From positions 1-8,598 of the forward strand of contig JACCUS010000010.1 in NCBI GenBank assembly GCA_013811715.1: a stretch of 8,598 nucleotides of DNA, given 5' to 3'. Every line of letters begins with the position of its first letter. Within the stretch, counting starts at the first letter, position 1. The DNA comes from Nocardioidaceae bacterium (GTDB taxonomy: Bacteria > Actinomycetota > Actinomycetes > Propionibacteriales > Nocardioidaceae). The translations under genes and the position numbers were made by a program. Shown here piece by piece: positions 6,537 through 8,598 of the stretch. The notes beneath the pieces are model-generated. The model worked only from the letters and a program-made list of their open reading frames with translations, searched no databases and was not told where the DNA came from.

Positions 6537-8240
6537 ATGAAGGTCGCCTCCACCATCATTGCGCAGCGGTCGAAGACTCCGCTGCTGCTCGAGCTCGACC
6601 TTACGCAGGGGCTGCTCGAGGCACCGCCGGCGACACCGATCCAGGGGCTCCGCACCCGCCACACCCCGGTACTGCGATGGGTCGTCGAGGCGCTGCACAA
6701 AGCGGCGACCGACGACAAGGTGGCGGGGCTGGTCACGCATCTAGGCGAGCGGCAGCCCACGCTGGCGCAGTCCAGTGAGTTGCGTGGCGCCGTCGACGCG
6801 TTACGCCGGGTGGGTAAGCCGACGGTTTGCTGGGCGGAGACGTTCGGGGAGGCAGGCCCGGGCAACGTCTCCTACCATCTGGCCAGCGCCTTCGGGGAGG
6901 TCTGGCTGCAGCCCAGCGGCGACGTCGGCCTCACCGGCCTGGTGGCCGAGGCGGTGTTCGTCCGCGACGCGCTGGACAAGCTGGGCGTCCGGACACAGAT
7001 CGGCCAGCGGCACGAGTACAAGACGGCCGCGAACATGTTCCTCGAGTCGAGCATGACCGGCCCGCACCGCGAGATGGTGGAGCGTCTCGTCGCTTCCGCC
7101 ATGTCCACGATCGTGGCGGAAGTGGCCTCCGCCCGCGGTCTGTCCGCGGAGGCGGTGCGCGACGCCGTCGACCACGCACCCCTGACGGCCGACGAGGCAC
7201 TGCACCGTCGCCTGGTCGACCGGCTCGGCTACCGAGATGAGGTGTACGCCGACCTGCGCCGCCGGCTGGGCGACGTCCAGCTGCGCTACGTCACCCGCTA
7301 CGGCAAGGGCCTGGCCGGCCTGGGGCGGAGTCCCCCGACCCGCCTCGGCATCGGCGCCCGCGCCAGACCGACCGTCGCCGTCGTACAGGCGTCCGGGGGG
7401 ATCCAGCTCGGCCGCGGCGGCGGGAGGTCGCCGCTGTCGAGCCCGTCGGTGGGGTCGGACTCGTTGAACGCGGCGCTGCGTGCCGCCGCCGCAGACGACA
7501 CGATCGCGGCGGTCGTGCTGCGGGTCGACAGTCCCGGCGGCTCGTACGTCGCGTCGGACGCCATCCGACGCGAGGTGATCTCCCTACGCGAGAGCGGCAA
7601 GCCGGTGGTCGCCTCGATGGCGTCGATCGCCGGATCGGGCGGCTACTACATCGCGATGCCGGCCGATGCCATCGTGGCCAACGCGGGCACCCTGACCGGG
7701 TCGATCGGCGTGCTCGCGGGCAAGCAGGTCATCAAGGACGCGCTGAGCAGGCTCGGTGTCGAGCGCGAGAGCGTAGCCGTCGGCGCCTACGCCGAGATGT
7801 TCTCGAGCCAGCGACCGTTCAGCGACGACGAGTGGCAGCGGTTGGCGGGATGGCTTGACCGGGTCTACGCCGACTTCACCACCAAGGCCGCCGCCGACCG
7901 GCGGATGCCGCTGGCCGCTCTGCAGTCGGTCGCCAAGGGCCGGGTCTGGACCGGCGCCGACGCTCGAGACGTCGGATTGGTCGACGAGATCGGCGGCCTC
8001 GACCGGGCGATAGACCTCGCCGCGAACCGGGCCGGCCGGAGGCGTTCCGAGGTCGATGTGCGGCCGTTCCCGAAGCTCAACGTGCTGGAGAGGGTGCGCC
8101 CGGCCGAGAGCAGCGAACACCCAGCCGCAGCCGCCGCGCGATCCGACCTGTCGGCATCGCTTCTCTCGGCGGTGTACGACGCCCTCGGGCTGCCGCCGCT
8201 CGGAGTGCTGAGCATGCCGGTGACCTGGCGGCTCAGCTGA
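6537..8240 (+). CDS. sppA: Signal peptide peptidase SppA, long two-domain (67K) type
   Basis: A 567-residue serine protease with two tandem ClpP/crotonase-like domains, as in E. coli SppA. In this type the Ser/Lys dyad is built from both halves: Lys162 in HEYKTAAN in the N-terminal domain, and Ser367 in AGSGGYYIA in the C-terminal domain, corresponding to E. coli Lys209 and Ser409. The C-terminal half also shows LRVDSPGGS (328-336), the TGSIGV segment (387-392) and a GRVWTGADARDVGLVDEIGG block (468-487). The family degrades leftover signal peptides in the membrane. Here no N-terminal transmembrane helix is visible: the start MKVASTIIAQRSK leads straight into a beta-strand, and the leaderless start leaves little room for extension. 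It may therefore be peripheral or soluble. A C-terminal tail (about 515-567) has an Ala-rich stretch. The HIT-family gene follows about 5 bases after the stop and may be cotranscribed. Confidence 0.92.
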   Translation: MKVASTIIAQRSKTPLLLELDLTQGLLEAPPATPIQGLRTRHTPVLRWVVEALHKAATDDKVAGLVTHLGERQPTLAQSSELRGAVDALRRVGKPTVCWAETFGEAGPGNVSYHLASAFGEVWLQPSGDVGLTGLVAEAVFVRDALDKLGVRTQIGQRHEYKTAANMFLESSMTGPHREMVERLVASAMSTIVAEVASARGLSAEAVRDAVDHAPLTADEALHRRLVDRLGYRDEVYADLRRRLGDVQLRYVTRYGKGLAGLGRSPPTRLGIGARARPTVAVVQASGGIQLGRGGGRSPLSSPSVGSDSLNAALRAAAADDTIAAVVLRVDSPGGSYVASDAIRREVISLRESGKPVVASMASIAGSGGYYIAMPADAIVANAGTLTGSIGVLAGKQVIKDALSRLGVERESVAVGAYAEMFSSQRPFSDDEWQRLAGWLDRVYADFTTKAAADRRMPLAALQSVAKGRVWTGADARDVGLVDEIGGLDRAIDLAANRAGRRRSEVDVRPFPKLNVLERVRPAESSEHPAAAAARSDLSASLLSAVYDALGLPPLGVLSMPVTWRLS

Positions 8241-8245
8241 CCGGG

Positions 8246-8598
8246 TTGGGGGCGCTGGTAGTTCCCCACCAGGAGCCCTGCTCATTCTGCGAGAACTTCG
8301 CCGGAAGAGATCCCTGGCACGGGCCACCGGCGGTGGTCGCCGACGACGCGTTGACGTGCGTCTTTCTTGCCCCGGCCTCGCTCGGCGGAATGGAAGGCCA
8401 CACCCTCGTCGTCAACCGCCGGCACGTTGAGACCATTTTCGACCTGTCGCGCGAGGAGGAGGCCGCGCTCGCCCACGCGGTCGCGCGCGCGGCCAGAGCG
8501 GTACGAAGGGCTTTCGAACCCGACGGCATCTTGGTGGAGCAACGCAATGGCGTCGCTGCCGGTCAGACCGTCCCTCACGTGCATGCGCATGTGATCCC
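8246..8598 (+). CDS. HIT-family protein, N-terminal part (3' end outside window)
   Basis: The frame encodes a histidine-triad protein: CSFC (residues 12-15, a likely half zinc site), a GHTLVVNRRHVETIFDL segment, LVEQRNGVAAGQTV and the active-site HVHAH (His111, His113, His115). HIT proteins hydrolyse or transfer nucleotides, for example AMP-lysine hydrolases or Ap4A-type enzymes; the exact member cannot be told. The start is uncertain. No ATG or GTG occurs in frame between the sppA stop and CSFC, so the TTG at 8246 is the best candidate, with CTG at 8255 as an alternative; neither has a clear ribosome binding site. Translation may depend on coupling to sppA, whose stop is 5 bases upstream. 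The protein is cut by the window end right after the HIT motif. Confidence 0.82.
   Translation, partial: MGALVVPHQEPCSFCENFAGRDPWHGPPAVVADDALTCVFLAPASLGGMEGHTLVVNRRHVETIFDLSREEEAALAHAVARAARAVRRAFEPDGILVEQRNGVAAGQTVPHVHAHVI

Noticed and set aside
7091..7152. Inverted repeats inside sppA: an 11-bp stem at 7091-7124, the palindrome CCACGATCGTGG at 7105-7116 and a 7-bp stem at 7126-7152
   Set aside because: They lie within conserved coding sequence. Repeats of these lengths are expected once or twice by chance in 8.6 kb of high-GC DNA; no operator or terminator role is suggested by position.
8233..8590. Minus-strand open frames at the right end
   Set aside because: They are antisense to the HIT-family frame, whose CxxC and HxHxH motifs are unmistakable.

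Overview
The window reads as ordinary chromosomal DNA of a high-GC actinobacterium. Codon third positions are strongly G/C. GTG and probably TTG serve as starts. Several genes begin a few bases downstream of a TAGNNT -10 box with little or no Shine-Dalgarno sequence, and the protein families (DUF3105 lipoprotein, actinobacterial MBL hydrolase, TerC, long SppA) fit that phylum. I cannot place it to genus from sequence alone. I see no mobile element, CRISPR array, tRNA or rRNA, and no gene-free stretch longer than about 255 bases.

Layout, left to right. (1) The 3' end of a metallo-beta-lactamase-fold hydrolase gene (+). (2) A DUF3105 lipoprotein gene (-), divergent from the next block. (3) A three-gene block (+): a class A beta-lactamase-like serine hydrolase, a dipeptide epimerase of the enolase superfamily (L-Ala-D/L-Glu epimerase type), and an SH3b plus NlpC/P60 endopeptidase resembling YkfC. 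The last two overlap by four bases. Together they look like a cassette for breaking down murein peptides, comparable to Bacillus ykfABC but with a serine hydrolase where an LD-carboxypeptidase would be. (4) A convergent intergenic region with a strong nested hairpin. (5) A TerC-family membrane protein gene (-), preceded by a 254-base leader that contains a recognisable yybP-ykoY (Mn2+) riboswitch aptamer. Its 3' closing strand is perfectly complementary over 9 nt to the terC ribosome binding site, so a translational ON switch can be read from the sequence. (6) A group II PLP-dependent decarboxylase-like gene (-), divergent from (7) a signal peptide peptidase SppA of the long two-domain type (+), then (8) the 5' part of a HIT-family protein gene (+) that runs off the window.

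The most interesting signals are the terC leader with its anti-Shine-Dalgarno arrangement, the murein-peptide cassette with its unusual first gene, and the recurring TAGNNT-N6/7-start arrangement at four genes. I found no sign of a wholly undescribed multi-gene system.
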